A DNA stretch of 43,360 bases from Treponema bryantii. Its GTDB lineage: Bacteria; Spirochaetota; Spirochaetia; Treponematales; Treponemataceae. The position numbers were made by a program, and so were the translations under genes. The notes below the pieces were generated by a model that saw nothing but the letters and a program-made list of their open reading frames with translations, had not been told where the DNA came from and searched no databases. The stretch's first letter is position 1, and each line of letters begins with the position of its first letter. Shown piece by piece: positions 25,591 to 35,386 of this stretch. The stretch is from contig SUWN01000017.1 of NCBI GenBank assembly GCA_015061465.1, positions 1 through 43,360 on the forward strand. Direction: 5' to 3'.

Positions 25591-26760
25591 ATGATTGAAA
25601 AATTAAAGCAAATTTTTAATCATATAATTTCAAAAATTCCTCAAAGAAAAACTCTTCAAAAAAATATTTTAATTAAATATTTGTACAAAGAATTATTTGC
25701 GTATTTTTTTGTTTGTTTTTTATTTTTATTTGTCGTTTTTTTTGCTAATCAGATTTTATTAATTGTTGAAGATTTGCTTGCAAAACGAGCGCCTTTTAAA
25801 GATGTTGTAAAAATTATGTGGTATAGCTTGCCTGCAATTATTGCACAATCAACTCCTTTTGCAACTTTGGTTGGTTTTTTGATGTGTTTAGGACGAATGG
25901 CGAGCGACAATGAAATTTTGATTTTTAGAGCGTCTGGATTTGGTTTTCATTCTATTTTGCGGCCTGTTTTAATTTTGGGAATGGTAATTTCTGTTGTTTC
26001 GTTTTTTGTAAATGATTATTTGCTTCCTTTGAGTAATAAAAAATACAACAAACTTTATTATTCGATTATTCGCTCAAATCCTTCTGTTGTAATTGAACCT
26101 AATAGTATTAAAAAAATTGGGAATTCTCACATTGTAATTGGTGATGTTGAAAACGGCGTTGTTTCGGATTTAATATTTTTTGAAAAATCAAGTAATGATG
26201 AAACTATCATTGTTGCTGAAGAATCAATTTTGACTGGCGCAAAAAACGAAGGTGTTCTTCTTCAATTAAATATGGATAATGCGATTGTTACAACAATTAA
26301 TAGAAAGAATAAAAGAAATTACGATGTTCTTCAGGCTGAAAATACAATTTTAAATATTTTTGATTCTACTTTTTCTCGCAAATCTGGAAAAAATCCTAGG
26401 GAAATGACTTTTATTGACGTAAGAAAAGAAATTAAAGATATGGAAGCAAACGAAAATACAGACGGTCATCGATTAAATACTTGGCGAATGGAATATTATA
26501 AAAAATTTGCAAATCCTTTTGGTTCTATATTTTTTGCATTTTTAGCTTTTTCAATTGCTTTTTTATTTGGTAAACATAATGGTTTGACAATGGGATTATT
26601 TGTTGGAATAATTATTTGTGTTTTATATTGGGCTATGCAGATTTCTGGTCAACTTTTAGTTAACAGAATCAATTTGAATGCTTTTGTTTGTATTTGGTTT
26701 CCAAATATTTTGCTTGCGGCAGTTGGAGGATTGCTCTGTATAAAATTGATTAGAAAATGA
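25591..26760 (+). CDS. lptF: LptF/LptG-family permease (first of the pair)
   Basis: YjgP/YjgQ-family membrane protein of 389 residues, with helices near 35-60, 80-100, 120-145 and three more between about 305 and 385, plus a periplasmic beta domain between. SLPAIIAQSTPFATLVGFLMCLGRM and the C-terminal FANPFGSIFFAFLAFSIAFLFG fit LptF/LptG. In Gram-negatives the pair extracts lipopolysaccharide with LptB. Treponemes lack typical LPS, so the cargo may be another lipid or glycolipid (inference). It abuts dut and overlaps the next gene by four bases. Confidence 0.85.
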   Translation: MIEKLKQIFNHIISKIPQRKTLQKNILIKYLYKELFAYFFVCFLFLFVVFFANQILLIVEDLLAKRAPFKDVVKIMWYSLPAIIAQSTPFATLVGFLMCLGRMASDNEILIFRASGFGFHSILRPVLILGMVISVVSFFVNDYLLPLSNKKYNKLYYSIIRSNPSVVIEPNSIKKIGNSHIVIGDVENGVVSDLIFFEKSSNDETIIVAEESILTGAKNEGVLLQLNMDNAIVTTINRKNKRNYDVLQAENTILNIFDSTFSRKSGKNPREMTFIDVRKEIKDMEANENTDGHRLNTWRMEYYKKFANPFGSIFFAFLAFSIAFLFGKHNGLTMGLFVGIIICVLYWAMQISGQLLVNRINLNAFVCIWFPNILLAAVGGLLCIKLIRK

Positions 26761-27833
26761 AAATTGTATTTTATTTACTTAAAAAATTTGTTGGTGTTTT
26801 TCTCGTATCGCTAGTTTTTATTGCAATCATTTTAAATCTTGTAGATTTATTTATGAATATTACAAAATATCTTGAATTGAATGTTCCAATTAACGATGTT
26901 TTGAAAATTATGCTTTTGTATGTTCCAAAAACTATTTGGTATGCAGGTCCAATCGCTTTTTTGTTTTCTATCACTTATATTTTGAGTGATTTATATGCAA
27001 ATAACGAAATGACAGCAATTTTTGCTTCTGGAATTTCTTTATATAGATTTGTAGCTCCTTTAATTATTATTTCTGTGATTTTTTCATTCGGGCTTTTTTA
27101 TTTGGAAGATAAACTTGTTGTTTCCACTTTGGAACAAAAAAATGATTTACAAGAAACTTTACTTGGTACAAAAGAAGATGCAGACAATTCGAATATCATT
27201 GTTTTGTCAGACAACGGAAAAATCACATATAAAGCAAATCGTTATGATGATTCAAAACGTCAATTAAGAACTTTGTATTGTATTTTTAGAACTGAAGAAA
27301 AAAAACTTGATTCAATTATTTATTCTGATTCTGCAAAATGGAATGAAGAAAAACAATTGTGGGAATTACAAAAGCCTGTTCAATATAAAAAAACAGATGA
27401 TTCATTAAAAATTATGCCTGTTGATACTCAACTTCTTTTGTTACTAAATGAACCTTATGACATTTTTAGAAAGAAAATTGAAAATGTAGAAAGTATGACT
27501 TCTACCGATGCAAAAATTTATATTGAACATCAAAAGAAAGCTGGTTTACCTTATGCAGAACCGTTGAGTGTTTATTATAAAAAATTTGCATTTTCGTTTA
27601 TTTTTATAATTTCTGGACTTTTAGCAATTGGTTTGACTGGAAAAACAAGAAAAAATGTTTTGCTTATTAGTTTGTCTTTGTCAATTTTGGCAGTTGTTTT
27701 GTATTATGTTTTCCAATTAGTAACAATGGTTCTTGCAAAAACAGAAGTTATTCCTCCAGCAATGGGAGCTTGGTTACCAAATTTTGTATTTATAACAATT
27801 AGCGTTTTATTATTAAAATATTCACGTACATAA
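26757..27833 (+). CDS. lptG: LptF/LptG-family permease (second of the pair)
   Basis: Partner of the preceding permease, 358 residues, with the same helix layout: one N-terminal helix (about 8-30), two near 50-70 and 95-115, a beta-rich periplasmic domain (about 125-260), then three C-terminal helices. The segments YVPKTIWYAGPIAFLFSITY and YADLYANNEMTAIFASG-like (NNEMTAIFASGISLYRF) are typical. The ATGA overlap with lptF implies coupled translation. Which of the two is F and which G is assigned by order only. Confidence 0.83.
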   Translation: MKIVFYLLKKFVGVFLVSLVFIAIILNLVDLFMNITKYLELNVPINDVLKIMLLYVPKTIWYAGPIAFLFSITYILSDLYANNEMTAIFASGISLYRFVAPLIIISVIFSFGLFYLEDKLVVSTLEQKNDLQETLLGTKEDADNSNIIVLSDNGKITYKANRYDDSKRQLRTLYCIFRTEEKKLDSIIYSDSAKWNEEKQLWELQKPVQYKKTDDSLKIMPVDTQLLLLLNEPYDIFRKKIENVESMTSTDAKIYIEHQKKAGLPYAEPLSVYYKKFAFSFIFIISGLLAIGLTGKTRKNVLLISLSLSILAVVLYYVFQLVTMVLAKTEVIPPAMGAWLPNFVFITISVLLLKYSRT

Positions 27834-27851
27834 AAAAGGATGGTTTTGTTT

Positions 27852-28979
27852 ATGGAAGAAATTTTTGAAATCAAAAATAAATCTACAGATTGTAAAGCAA
27901 GAACAGGTGTGCTTCATCTTCCTCATGGAGATGTTCAAACTCCTGTTTTTATGCCTGTTGGAACAAATGCAACTGTAAAAGCAATGCCAAAAGATTTTTT
28001 GGAAGAAATTGAATTTGAAATTATTCTTGCAAATACATATCATCTTTTTTTGCGTCCTGGTCCAGATTTAGTAAAAGAAGCGGGCGGTTTACATGGATTT
28101 TCTCAGTGGAAAAAGAATTTTTTAACTGATTCAGGTGGATTTCAAGTTTTTTCACTTTCAAAATTACGTAAAATTTCAGAAGAAGGCGTTCGTTTTCAAA
28201 GTCACATCGACGGAAGTTACCACATGTTTACGCCAGAAAATGTTGTTCAAACTCAAACAAAATTAAATTCTGATATTCAAATGCAATTAGATGTTTGTTC
28301 TGGTTACGGAGTTTCTCGTAAAGAAGCTGAAAAAGCGTTGAAAATTACAAGTGATTGGTTGCTTCGTGCAAAAAAAGAATGGGAAAATCAAAGAGAACTT
28401 GGTTATAAAGGAATTTTATTTCCGATTGTACAAGGAAATTTCTTTGAAGACTTACGTAAACAAAGTGCAGAATTTGTTTCTTCATTAAATATGCCAGGAA
28501 TTGCAATTGGAGGATTGAGTGTAGGGGAACCTGCAGAAGAATTTAAAAAGTATTTAAATCATACTGTTCAATTTTTGCCCGAATCAAAACCAAAATATGT
28601 AATGGGAATTGGAACTCCTGAATATATTTTGGATGCAATTGAAAACGGAATTGATATGTTTGATTGTGTTTTACCAACAAGAAATGCAAGAAATGGCTCT
28701 TATTTTACACACGACGGAATGTTATCTATCAAACAGGAACGTCATACTCACGACTTTGGACCAATTGATAAAGATTGTAATTGTAAAGTTTGTAGAACAT
28801 ATTCACGAAGTTATTTGCGTCATTTATTCAAAGAACAAGAAATATTGAGTTCAATTTTAGCTTCATATCACAATTTGTATTTTTTGAATAATATGATTTT
28901 GGAAATTCGTGATGCAATAAATAATAATCGATTTGCAGAATATAAAAAAATGTTTTTAGAAAGATTTAATCACAAATAA
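27852..28979 (+). CDS. tgt: Queuine tRNA-ribosyltransferase
   Basis: Bacterial TGT that exchanges guanine-34 of GUN tRNAs for a queuosine precursor; 375 residues. The active-site DSGGFQVFSL is at about 93-102, GGLSVGEP in the middle and the nucleophile region DMFDCVLPTRNARNG further on. The C-terminal zinc site CNCKVC plus a downstream His (YLRHL) is intact. The start at 27852 is favoured over 27840, whose ATG overlaps the AAGGA ribosome binding site; a TTG at 27846 is also possible. It lies six to eighteen bases after lptG. Confidence 0.97.
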   Translation: MEEIFEIKNKSTDCKARTGVLHLPHGDVQTPVFMPVGTNATVKAMPKDFLEEIEFEIILANTYHLFLRPGPDLVKEAGGLHGFSQWKKNFLTDSGGFQVFSLSKLRKISEEGVRFQSHIDGSYHMFTPENVVQTQTKLNSDIQMQLDVCSGYGVSRKEAEKALKITSDWLLRAKKEWENQRELGYKGILFPIVQGNFFEDLRKQSAEFVSSLNMPGIAIGGLSVGEPAEEFKKYLNHTVQFLPESKPKYVMGIGTPEYILDAIENGIDMFDCVLPTRNARNGSYFTHDGMLSIKQERHTHDFGPIDKDCNCKVCRTYSRSYLRHLFKEQEILSSILASYHNLYFLNNMILEIRDAINNNRFAEYKKMFLERFNHK

Positions 28980-29034
28980 CCGAAAAATAATTGAGTGTTT
29001 GAAACAAAGTTTTATTCTGAGGTGTTTAATTTAT

Positions 29035-30591
29035 ATGAAAAGAATTATTTTTTTATTGTCAGTAATTTTAATTTCTACATCAATTTTTGCACAAGAAACT
29101 GAAGTTTTGGAAAATTCTGAAATAACAGAAACTTCAGAATTTGTTGAAGAGACTCAAGAAGAAATAAAAGCGTCTAAAGGTGGCTATGCAGAAATTCCTG
29201 CTGCAAAACGTCCAAAACCAATTGATCAAGAAAAAGCAATAGAAGCTGCAAAAAAAGATGATTCTGCTGATGATGAAGAAAATTTTAAAAACACAATAAA
29301 ATATGGTTTACCATCAGAAATTAGTGAACTTTTAGATGATTTGATTGAAAATAAAGACCCAAGATTTTCAGAAGAAATTTATGATGTTTTTCAAACTGCA
29401 AAATCACCTGTGTTAAAAGAAAAAATCTTGAATTATTTTAAACAAAATGAAGACCCTTGTTTGGAAGATTTTGCAGTTACAGTTTTAAATGACCCTTATG
29501 ATGAAAAATCAGAAGTTGTAAAAGCGTGTTTTCAATATATTGCGGCTGTAAAATGTACTGCTGCAACTCCAGCGGTAATTAATCTTTTGGAAAGTGAAAA
29601 CGAAAATTATTTTAATGACGCTTTATCTGCTATTGGTGATATTGGTAGTGCTGAAGATGCTCTTTTTATCGCAGAATATTTAGAGCGCGATGATTTATCT
29701 GTGGCTCAACGACAATCTTTGATGAGAACGTTGGGAAAAATGCACGCTGTTCAAACTTGGGATAAAGTCGTTGCAATTTTGGAAAATGAAGATGAAAATA
29801 CTTTTGTAAGAATGTATGCTGCCGAAGCGCTTGGCGCAATGGAAAAAGAAGAATCGGTGCCTATTTTAGTTCAAGCATTCGGTGCAACAGATCCAAATTT
29901 GCGCCAGTATGTAATAAAAGGTTTGTCGTATTTTCCAAATGTTCTAGAAGCTCGTTCAACAATTGTTCAAGGAATTCGTGATGAACATTGGCGAGTTAGA
30001 CAAGAATCTATAAAATCTGCAACAAAAATGGAATTAACAGATGCAATTCCTTATTTGATTTATCGTGTAAAAAATGATGCTGAAAAATTAATTAAGGAAG
30101 AAAGTATTGCTTCGATTGCAAAAATCAATACAACTGAAGGAAATGATTTTTTGATTTCGCAACTTAAAGATAAAAAATTGGGCGATGGAACAAAAGCAAA
30201 AATTGCACAGGAATTATTAAAAGCAGAGCACGCTGGACAAAAAGAAATTCTTGAATTGGCAGACGAAGTTGTTCAAGATGATAAACGAAAATCACTCCGT
30301 TATGCAATTGGAAAAGAACTTGCAAAAAATACAAAGCCTGAATACAAAGACATTTGTGCTAAATTTTTGGATTCTAAAGACGCTCAAACTATAAGTCTTG
30401 GGCTTGATATGTACAAAAATCACAAGTTTGCTGAATTAGAGCCAAATCTTCGAAAAATCGCTGAAGATAAAAAAGCAAGTGCGAATAAAAATCGCGCAAA
30501 GAAATTTCTTGGAATTGAAGACGACGATGAAAAAAAAGACGACAAAGAAATTAAAAAAGATTCTTCGTCGTCTTCAGGTGATGCAAAATAA
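29035..30591 (+). CDS. Exported HEAT-repeat protein
   Basis: Protein of 518 residues with a signal peptide ending ISTSIFAQ. After an acidic low-complexity segment (about 20-80) comes a series of alpha-helical HEAT/PBS-lyase-like repeats from about 100 to 480, clearest at YAAEALGAMEKEESVPILVQAF, DPNLRQYVIKGLSYFPN and DEHWRVRQESIKSATKM. It ends in a highly charged Asp/Lys/Ser tail. The ATG at 29035 opens the signal peptide and has GAGG upstream. Such scaffolds bind proteins; the partner is not known. It faces the helicase gene convergently, 16 bases away, without a clear terminator. Confidence 0.75.
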   Translation: MKRIIFLLSVILISTSIFAQETEVLENSEITETSEFVEETQEEIKASKGGYAEIPAAKRPKPIDQEKAIEAAKKDDSADDEENFKNTIKYGLPSEISELLDDLIENKDPRFSEEIYDVFQTAKSPVLKEKILNYFKQNEDPCLEDFAVTVLNDPYDEKSEVVKACFQYIAAVKCTAATPAVINLLESENENYFNDALSAIGDIGSAEDALFIAEYLERDDLSVAQRQSLMRTLGKMHAVQTWDKVVAILENEDENTFVRMYAAEALGAMEKEESVPILVQAFGATDPNLRQYVIKGLSYFPNVLEARSTIVQGIRDEHWRVRQESIKSATKMELTDAIPYLIYRVKNDAEKLIKEESIASIAKINTTEGNDFLISQLKDKKLGDGTKAKIAQELLKAEHAGQKEILELADEVVQDDKRKSLRYAIGKELAKNTKPEYKDICAKFLDSKDAQTISLGLDMYKNHKFAELEPNLRKIAEDKKASANKNRAKKFLGIEDDDEKKDDKEIKKDSSSSSGDAK

Positions 30592-30607
30592 TTTTTTTTA
30601 AGTAAAA

Positions 30608-33157
30608 TTAGAAGTAAGAATTATTTAAAAGCGCTAAAACTTTGTTTATCTTTGTTTTTTCTTCATCAGAAAAATTAATTTGTTCTTCGATAAGTGTTTC
30701 TATAGAAGAATGACTTTCTACCAATGCTGTAGAAAATCCTCTAGAAACTTTGAACCAATAATTTCCATTTCCGTCGTTGAACAAACAAATAAATCCATAT
30801 TCTCTGTTTTTTTGTTTTGCAATTGCGACTTTTAAAATACAATCTAAAGATTTTATTAAAGTTTCTCGACCTTTTTCTTCGTAGATGTTTACGTTCATTT
30901 TGCGGTTCCATTTTTTTTCAGAAATTGGAGTCAAATCTAAAGTTTGGGCGAGAGTGATTGCAAGACTAAGTTTTTCATTTTCTAATAAAACACCGTTATC
31001 AGTTGTAATAATTTTACATTTAATTTGTGCTGCGTTATTTAATTTGTTTTCGTCCTTTTCTGTTGCAATTGCTTGTAAAAAATCTTGAAGAGGAAGAATT
31101 GCTGTTTTTTTACCTTTAACGCTTTTTGTATTAAATAAAAATCCACCTAAACTCAATCCGTCTTTTGTTTCAGATTTTTCTGATTTTTCAGTTTTTGTTT
31201 GCTGATTTTCTGTAGTTTTTATTTTTATAATTTCTTCTTCATCTTTTAATTTTTTACATTCTAGTAATTTATCGTAAAGCGACGGATTAATTATATCAAC
31301 AATTTTTTTTGTTAATGGAGAAACACTTGAAGCATAAATTCGTGTTGTTTTAATAATTTCTGCGGCAACAATAAAAAGCGGGTCTTGCTTAAACATAACG
31401 CTTCCAGGATGAATACAAATGTTATTAGCTGTCAAACTTCTGTATTTTTCGCGCCCAACTCTGATACACACAAATTGAATCATTCCTGCAGCAATACAAC
31501 ACAAATAATCTTGAATATTTCCGCCCGTGCTGATTGGAATGTTCATTCTGGAAACTATTTCGTGAAGTTGAAAATTTATGTTGTCAATTTCTGCCATTAC
31601 GCGTTCGTCTAAATAGTTTTTTTTGCAAAATTTTTCTTTAAAAGGTGATTGACAATATGCTTCGTATAAATGTAAATAAGAAACAAAATCACCTTGTATA
31701 TCTCTAAATCTGTGATGCGCTTTTCTTGCTTCAATTTCTTCGCCTTGTGGTAAAACAAAAGGTGAATTTGCTGACAAGAATGATGAAGCAATTAAAACCT
31801 TGTCTAAAACTTCTGGAAAACGCATTATTGATTCAACAATTATTCTGCTGATTCTTGGTTCAAGTGGAAATTTGACCATCATTTGTCCAATACTAGAAAG
31901 TGTATTGTCTGAATCGAGTGCTCCAAGCATATTTAGAGTATCAACTGCGCCAATAATTCCTTCCTGTCCCGGTGGTGAAATAAAATCAAAGTTATAAAAA
32001 TCAGTAATTCCTAATTCTGACATTCGCAAAACAACTTCGCTTAAATCTGTTCTGTAAATTTCTTCAGTTGTATAAAGAGGACGCATTTCAAAATTATTTC
32101 TTGGATATAATCTGTAACAAGTTCCTTCTCGAGTACGCCCAGCACGTCCTTTTCTTTGATTACAACTTGCTTTTGAAACAGAAGTTTCTATAAGACTTGA
32201 TGTAAATGTTCGTGGACTATAAAAATTTAATTTTGCCAATCCGCTGTCAATTACAGTTGAAATATCACTAATTGTAACTGAAGTTTCAGCAATATTTGTT
32301 GAAATAACAACCTTTTTTCTTCCAATTGGAGGTTTTTCAAAAACACGTTCTTGTTCTTCTTTTGCCAATCGTCCGTATAAAGGTAAAATAAATAAACGAC
32401 GCCCAAAAGGTGAGTGTGATAATTTAAAAACACAATCTTTGATGATTTTTTCACCGGGCAAAAATATTAAAATTCCACCGTCATCATCATTATCTAAAAC
32501 TCGTTCTACTGTAGAAGCAATTTTATTCAGAATTAATTCTGCGCCTGCTTCTGTAGTTGTTGTAATTTCTTTGGAAGGAGCGTCGTAAATAACAGAAACT
32601 GGATATGTAATTGTGTCTATAGAAACAATTGGCGCGTTATTAAAATATTCACTAAAAACTTGAGTATTCATTGTTGCAGAACTAACAATTACTCTAAAAT
32701 CTTTTCTTTCTTGTAAAACTCGTTTTAATAATCCCAAAACAAAATCAATATTCAAACTTCGTTCGTGGGCTTCATCAACCATAATCACGCTGTATTTGCT
32801 AAGCCATGGGTCCAATTTCATTTCTTGCAAAAGAATTCCGTCTGTCATGATTTTTATTTTTGTATCTTGATTTGTGTTGTCTTCAAAACGCATTTTGTAG
32901 CCAACAAGCCCCGGATATTCAGTTTTTAATTGTTTTGAAATAAATTCACTTACAGAAATTGCTGCAATTCTTCTAGGTTGTGTAACTGCGATAATTCCGT
33001 TTGTAGAATAGCCAGCTTCGTATAAAATAACTGGAATTTGTGTTGTTTTGCCAGAACCAGTTGGACTTTCTACAATTATAACTTGATTATCTTTTAAACA
33101 ATCTAAAATCTTTTGTTTTTGTTCATAAACCGGAAGTTTTTGATAATCTATTGCCAT
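30608..33157 (-). CDS. DEAH-box ATP-dependent helicase (HrpA/HrpB type)
   Basis: RNA helicase of 849 residues. Motif I SPTGSGKTT is at about 31-39, motif II DEAH at 128-131, motif III SSATM, motif V NIAETSVTI and motif VI QRKGRAGRT, followed by the HA2 region (ELGITDFYNFDFISPP...) and an OB-like C-terminal region. An internal Lys/Glu-rich insert (about 640-680, KKLKDEEEIIKIKTTENQQ) is not part of the core family. E. coli HrpA and HrpB have longer or different tails, so the exact subgroup is open. The start overlaps the CapA gene by ten bases and uses AAAGGAT inside it. Confidence 0.9.
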   Translation of the reverse strand: MAIDYQKLPVYEQKQKILDCLKDNQVIIVESPTGSGKTTQIPVILYEAGYSTNGIIAVTQPRRIAAISVSEFISKQLKTEYPGLVGYKMRFEDNTNQDTKIKIMTDGILLQEMKLDPWLSKYSVIMVDEAHERSLNIDFVLGLLKRVLQERKDFRVIVSSATMNTQVFSEYFNNAPIVSIDTITYPVSVIYDAPSKEITTTTEAGAELILNKIASTVERVLDNDDDGGILIFLPGEKIIKDCVFKLSHSPFGRRLFILPLYGRLAKEEQERVFEKPPIGRKKVVISTNIAETSVTISDISTVIDSGLAKLNFYSPRTFTSSLIETSVSKASCNQRKGRAGRTREGTCYRLYPRNNFEMRPLYTTEEIYRTDLSEVVLRMSELGITDFYNFDFISPPGQEGIIGAVDTLNMLGALDSDNTLSSIGQMMVKFPLEPRISRIIVESIMRFPEVLDKVLIASSFLSANSPFVLPQGEEIEARKAHHRFRDIQGDFVSYLHLYEAYCQSPFKEKFCKKNYLDERVMAEIDNINFQLHEIVSRMNIPISTGGNIQDYLCCIAAGMIQFVCIRVGREKYRSLTANNICIHPGSVMFKQDPLFIVAAEIIKTTRIYASSVSPLTKKIVDIINPSLYDKLLECKKLKDEEEIIKIKTTENQQTKTEKSEKSETKDGLSLGGFLFNTKSVKGKKTAILPLQDFLQAIATEKDENKLNNAAQIKCKIITTDNGVLLENEKLSLAITLAQTLDLTPISEKKWNRKMNVNIYEEKGRETLIKSLDCILKVAIAKQKNREYGFICLFNDGNGNYWFKVSRGFSTALVESHSSIETLIEEQINFSDEEKTKINKVLALLNNSYF

Positions 33158-34389
33158 ACTATAATATCCTTTGTAATTTTTTCATTTAATTTTTTTCGTT
33201 TTTCCATATAATCTGCCCAATTTTTTCTAGGAACGCCTTTTAAATAGTTTATAAAATTATCATCAAGTTTTTTTACAACAAATTCCCACGCTGTATTTAT
33301 GTAAGTTGTGATAAAAATTGGTGTAATTTTCTTGATTTGGATTTTATTTGGGGATTTTTTTAATTCAACTAAATATAAAAGACCGTCGCCTGTGTTGTCT
33401 CTTTCTAAATCAACATTTTTTTCTGTAAAGTTAGGATTTGTTCTTTGCCCGCTGATTGTATTTCCGTTTGCGTACATGATGATTTTTTGCGCACCATTTT
33501 TATCAATTACAATTTTTCTGTCTTTAATAATATGCGCGTGATTTGCCCAAATAATATCGATTCCACAATCCAAAAGCTGCATGTACCATTTTTCTTGATT
33601 TTCCGTTACTTCACGATTATATTCTGTATCGTTTGCATGAACTGATAAAATGAATAAATCACATTTTTCTTTTTGTTTTAGATTCTTACAAAAATTTATA
33701 AATTGATTTCTTTTTTCTTTAACTGGAGCAACGTAATTTATAAATTCTTGGGAATCAGGTCTGTTTAAAATTTCTGTAATTGGTAAAAAGACAATTTTAA
33801 ACCCATTTTTATGAATTATATTATAAGTAAAAGATTCTGTTTCTTTAACTTTTAATCCAGAAAAATAAATTAAATTATCATTGATAAGCTGTTCATCTCG
33901 AATTTTACTAAGTGAAGTTAGTGTTTCTGAAATTCCAGATTTGCCTTGGTCATTAGAATGATTATTGCAAAGTGAAAAAACATCAAAACCACTTTCTACA
34001 CATGCTCTTACATAAGAAATTGGCATATTAAAATTTGGATAGTTTTGAGCTTTTTTTGTTGAATCAACGGGTGCTTCTAAATTTGCAAAAGATAAATCCG
34101 CCGCCGAAATTACATCTTTTACATCTTTCCAGATTTTGTTGTAATCTTTCATGTTGAAATTTACAGAATGCGCCATAATATCGCCTGCAAAAAGCAAAGA
34201 AATTGTTTTTTCATCATTCAAAACATCATTTTTGTAATCGATATTGTCGCTTGGAAGAGAAGGGTTTTGAACTAAATTTGTAGCGGAATTTTCCAAATTT
34301 TCAGAAGAAACATTTGAGGAACTTGCGCACGAAAAAAGAAAAATTGATGTAAAAATGAATAATAAATTCTTTCTAATAAACAATTTCAT
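33148..34389 (-). CDS. CapA family lipoprotein (metallophosphatase fold)
   Basis: Predicted lipoprotein of 413 residues with a signal peptide ending in the lipobox FLFSCASS. After a Ser/Asn-rich linker, the CapA/PgsA-like domain begins with SLLFAGDIMAHS (about 65). Metal-binding segments SFANLEAPVD, SLCNNHSNDQG and IIWANHAHIIKD are all in order, as in poly-gamma-glutamate synthesis protein CapA relatives. Treponemes are not known to make such a capsule, so the role is probably another phosphoester or envelope function. It lies between recO and the helicase gene on the reverse strand. Confidence 0.85.
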   Translation of the reverse strand: MKLFIRKNLLFIFTSIFLFSCASSSNVSSENLENSATNLVQNPSLPSDNIDYKNDVLNDEKTISLLFAGDIMAHSVNFNMKDYNKIWKDVKDVISAADLSFANLEAPVDSTKKAQNYPNFNMPISYVRACVESGFDVFSLCNNHSNDQGKSGISETLTSLSKIRDEQLINDNLIYFSGLKVKETESFTYNIIHKNGFKIVFLPITEILNRPDSQEFINYVAPVKEKRNQFINFCKNLKQKEKCDLFILSVHANDTEYNREVTENQEKWYMQLLDCGIDIIWANHAHIIKDRKIVIDKNGAQKIIMYANGNTISGQRTNPNFTEKNVDLERDNTGDGLLYLVELKKSPNKIQIKKITPIFITTYINTAWEFVVKKLDDNFINYLKGVPRKNWADYMEKRKKLNEKITKDIIVWQ

Positions 34390-34446
34390 ATTTTTTTAAT
34401 AAAATAATTTTACCACAAACAACTCATTATTACAATTATGATTTTT

Positions 34447-35220
34447 TTATAAAATGCCAATGCCTGTTTCTATAGAATTTAACTTAGAATCAATGTTATT
34501 TTGTATAATAAAAAAGACAATTTGCTTAATTTGTTCAAATCCATTTTTATCAATGTTCAATTTGCGAACTTCTGAAGGAGACAAAACTGAAAGTGCAGTC
34601 AAATAAGATAGCGCTTGGTGATTAATTGGAATTTTTCTTTCTTCGAATTTTCCGCATTCTGAACAAATAAAATTGTTTCCAATCATGTTGTAAAAGTGAT
34701 TTTGTTGTAAAAGTGAAGAAGATGGCGCTTCCAAAAAGGATTTGCCACATTTTGCACAAAAAGATGAATCGGAGCGAATTCCTAAAAGTTCAATATATCG
34801 CCACAAAAATCTAATTAATCCTAATTTGCCTTGTTCTTCATTTACAAGTTCCAAACCATCTAAAAAGCCACTGACTAAATTAAAACATTGTTCGTTGCTT
34901 CCGGCACATTTTGTTTTTATAGAGATTTCTGCAACTAAAGATGCGGCCCATAATTTAAATAAATTTTGTGAAAATGAAGAATGATAATTTTTTACATCAA
35001 AGTCTGTAATTTTTAATCCTTTGACAGTTGGATTTTCGTATAAATAAATTACGCCTGAATTCCACGTTGTTACTAGGGATTTCATCTTACTTTTTGGGCC
35101 ACCATAAAGTGTTGCGTATAAAATTCCATTTGATTTTGTTAAAAGAGTAACAGTCGAATTGTTTTCACCACTTGATTTTATAGACAAAATGATTGCTTGT
35201 GTGGAAAAATTTCTATTCAT
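34447..35220 (-). CDS. recO: DNA repair protein RecO
   Basis: Recombination mediator of the RecFOR pathway, 257 residues. The N-terminal OB fold shows QAIILSIKSSGENNSTVTLLT and LYATLYGGPKSK; the helical domain follows, with a zinc finger CAKC (about 155) ... CSEC (about 195). Length and motif order are typical for RecO. No ribosome binding site is obvious before the ATG, and the upstream gap is AT-rich. Confidence 0.93.
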   Translation of the reverse strand: MNRNFSTQAIILSIKSSGENNSTVTLLTKSNGILYATLYGGPKSKMKSLVTTWNSGVIYLYENPTVKGLKITDFDVKNYHSSFSQNLFKLWAASLVAEISIKTKCAGSNEQCFNLVSGFLDGLELVNEEQGKLGLIRFLWRYIELLGIRSDSSFCAKCGKSFLEAPSSSLLQQNHFYNMIGNNFICSECGKFEERKIPINHQALSYLTALSVLSPSEVRKLNIDKNGFEQIKQIVFFIIQNNIDSKLNSIETGIGIL

Positions 35221-35386
35221 AAAATTAAGATACTTTATTTTAATTATCCTTTCAACACGAAATATCTATGCTAAAATAGAGATTCATTCAATTTTTTCAT
35301 AGAATCATTTATCTTTATTTTTTTTTACAACTTATTATTTAACTTAAGAATAAATCTATAAATTAATACGGAGAAAAATTTGCAAT

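Noticed and set aside
28999..29034. Upstream extension of the HEAT-repeat protein
   Set aside because: It starts at a non-ATG codon and would extend the signal peptide by 12 residues; the ATG at 29035 opens a normal signal sequence.
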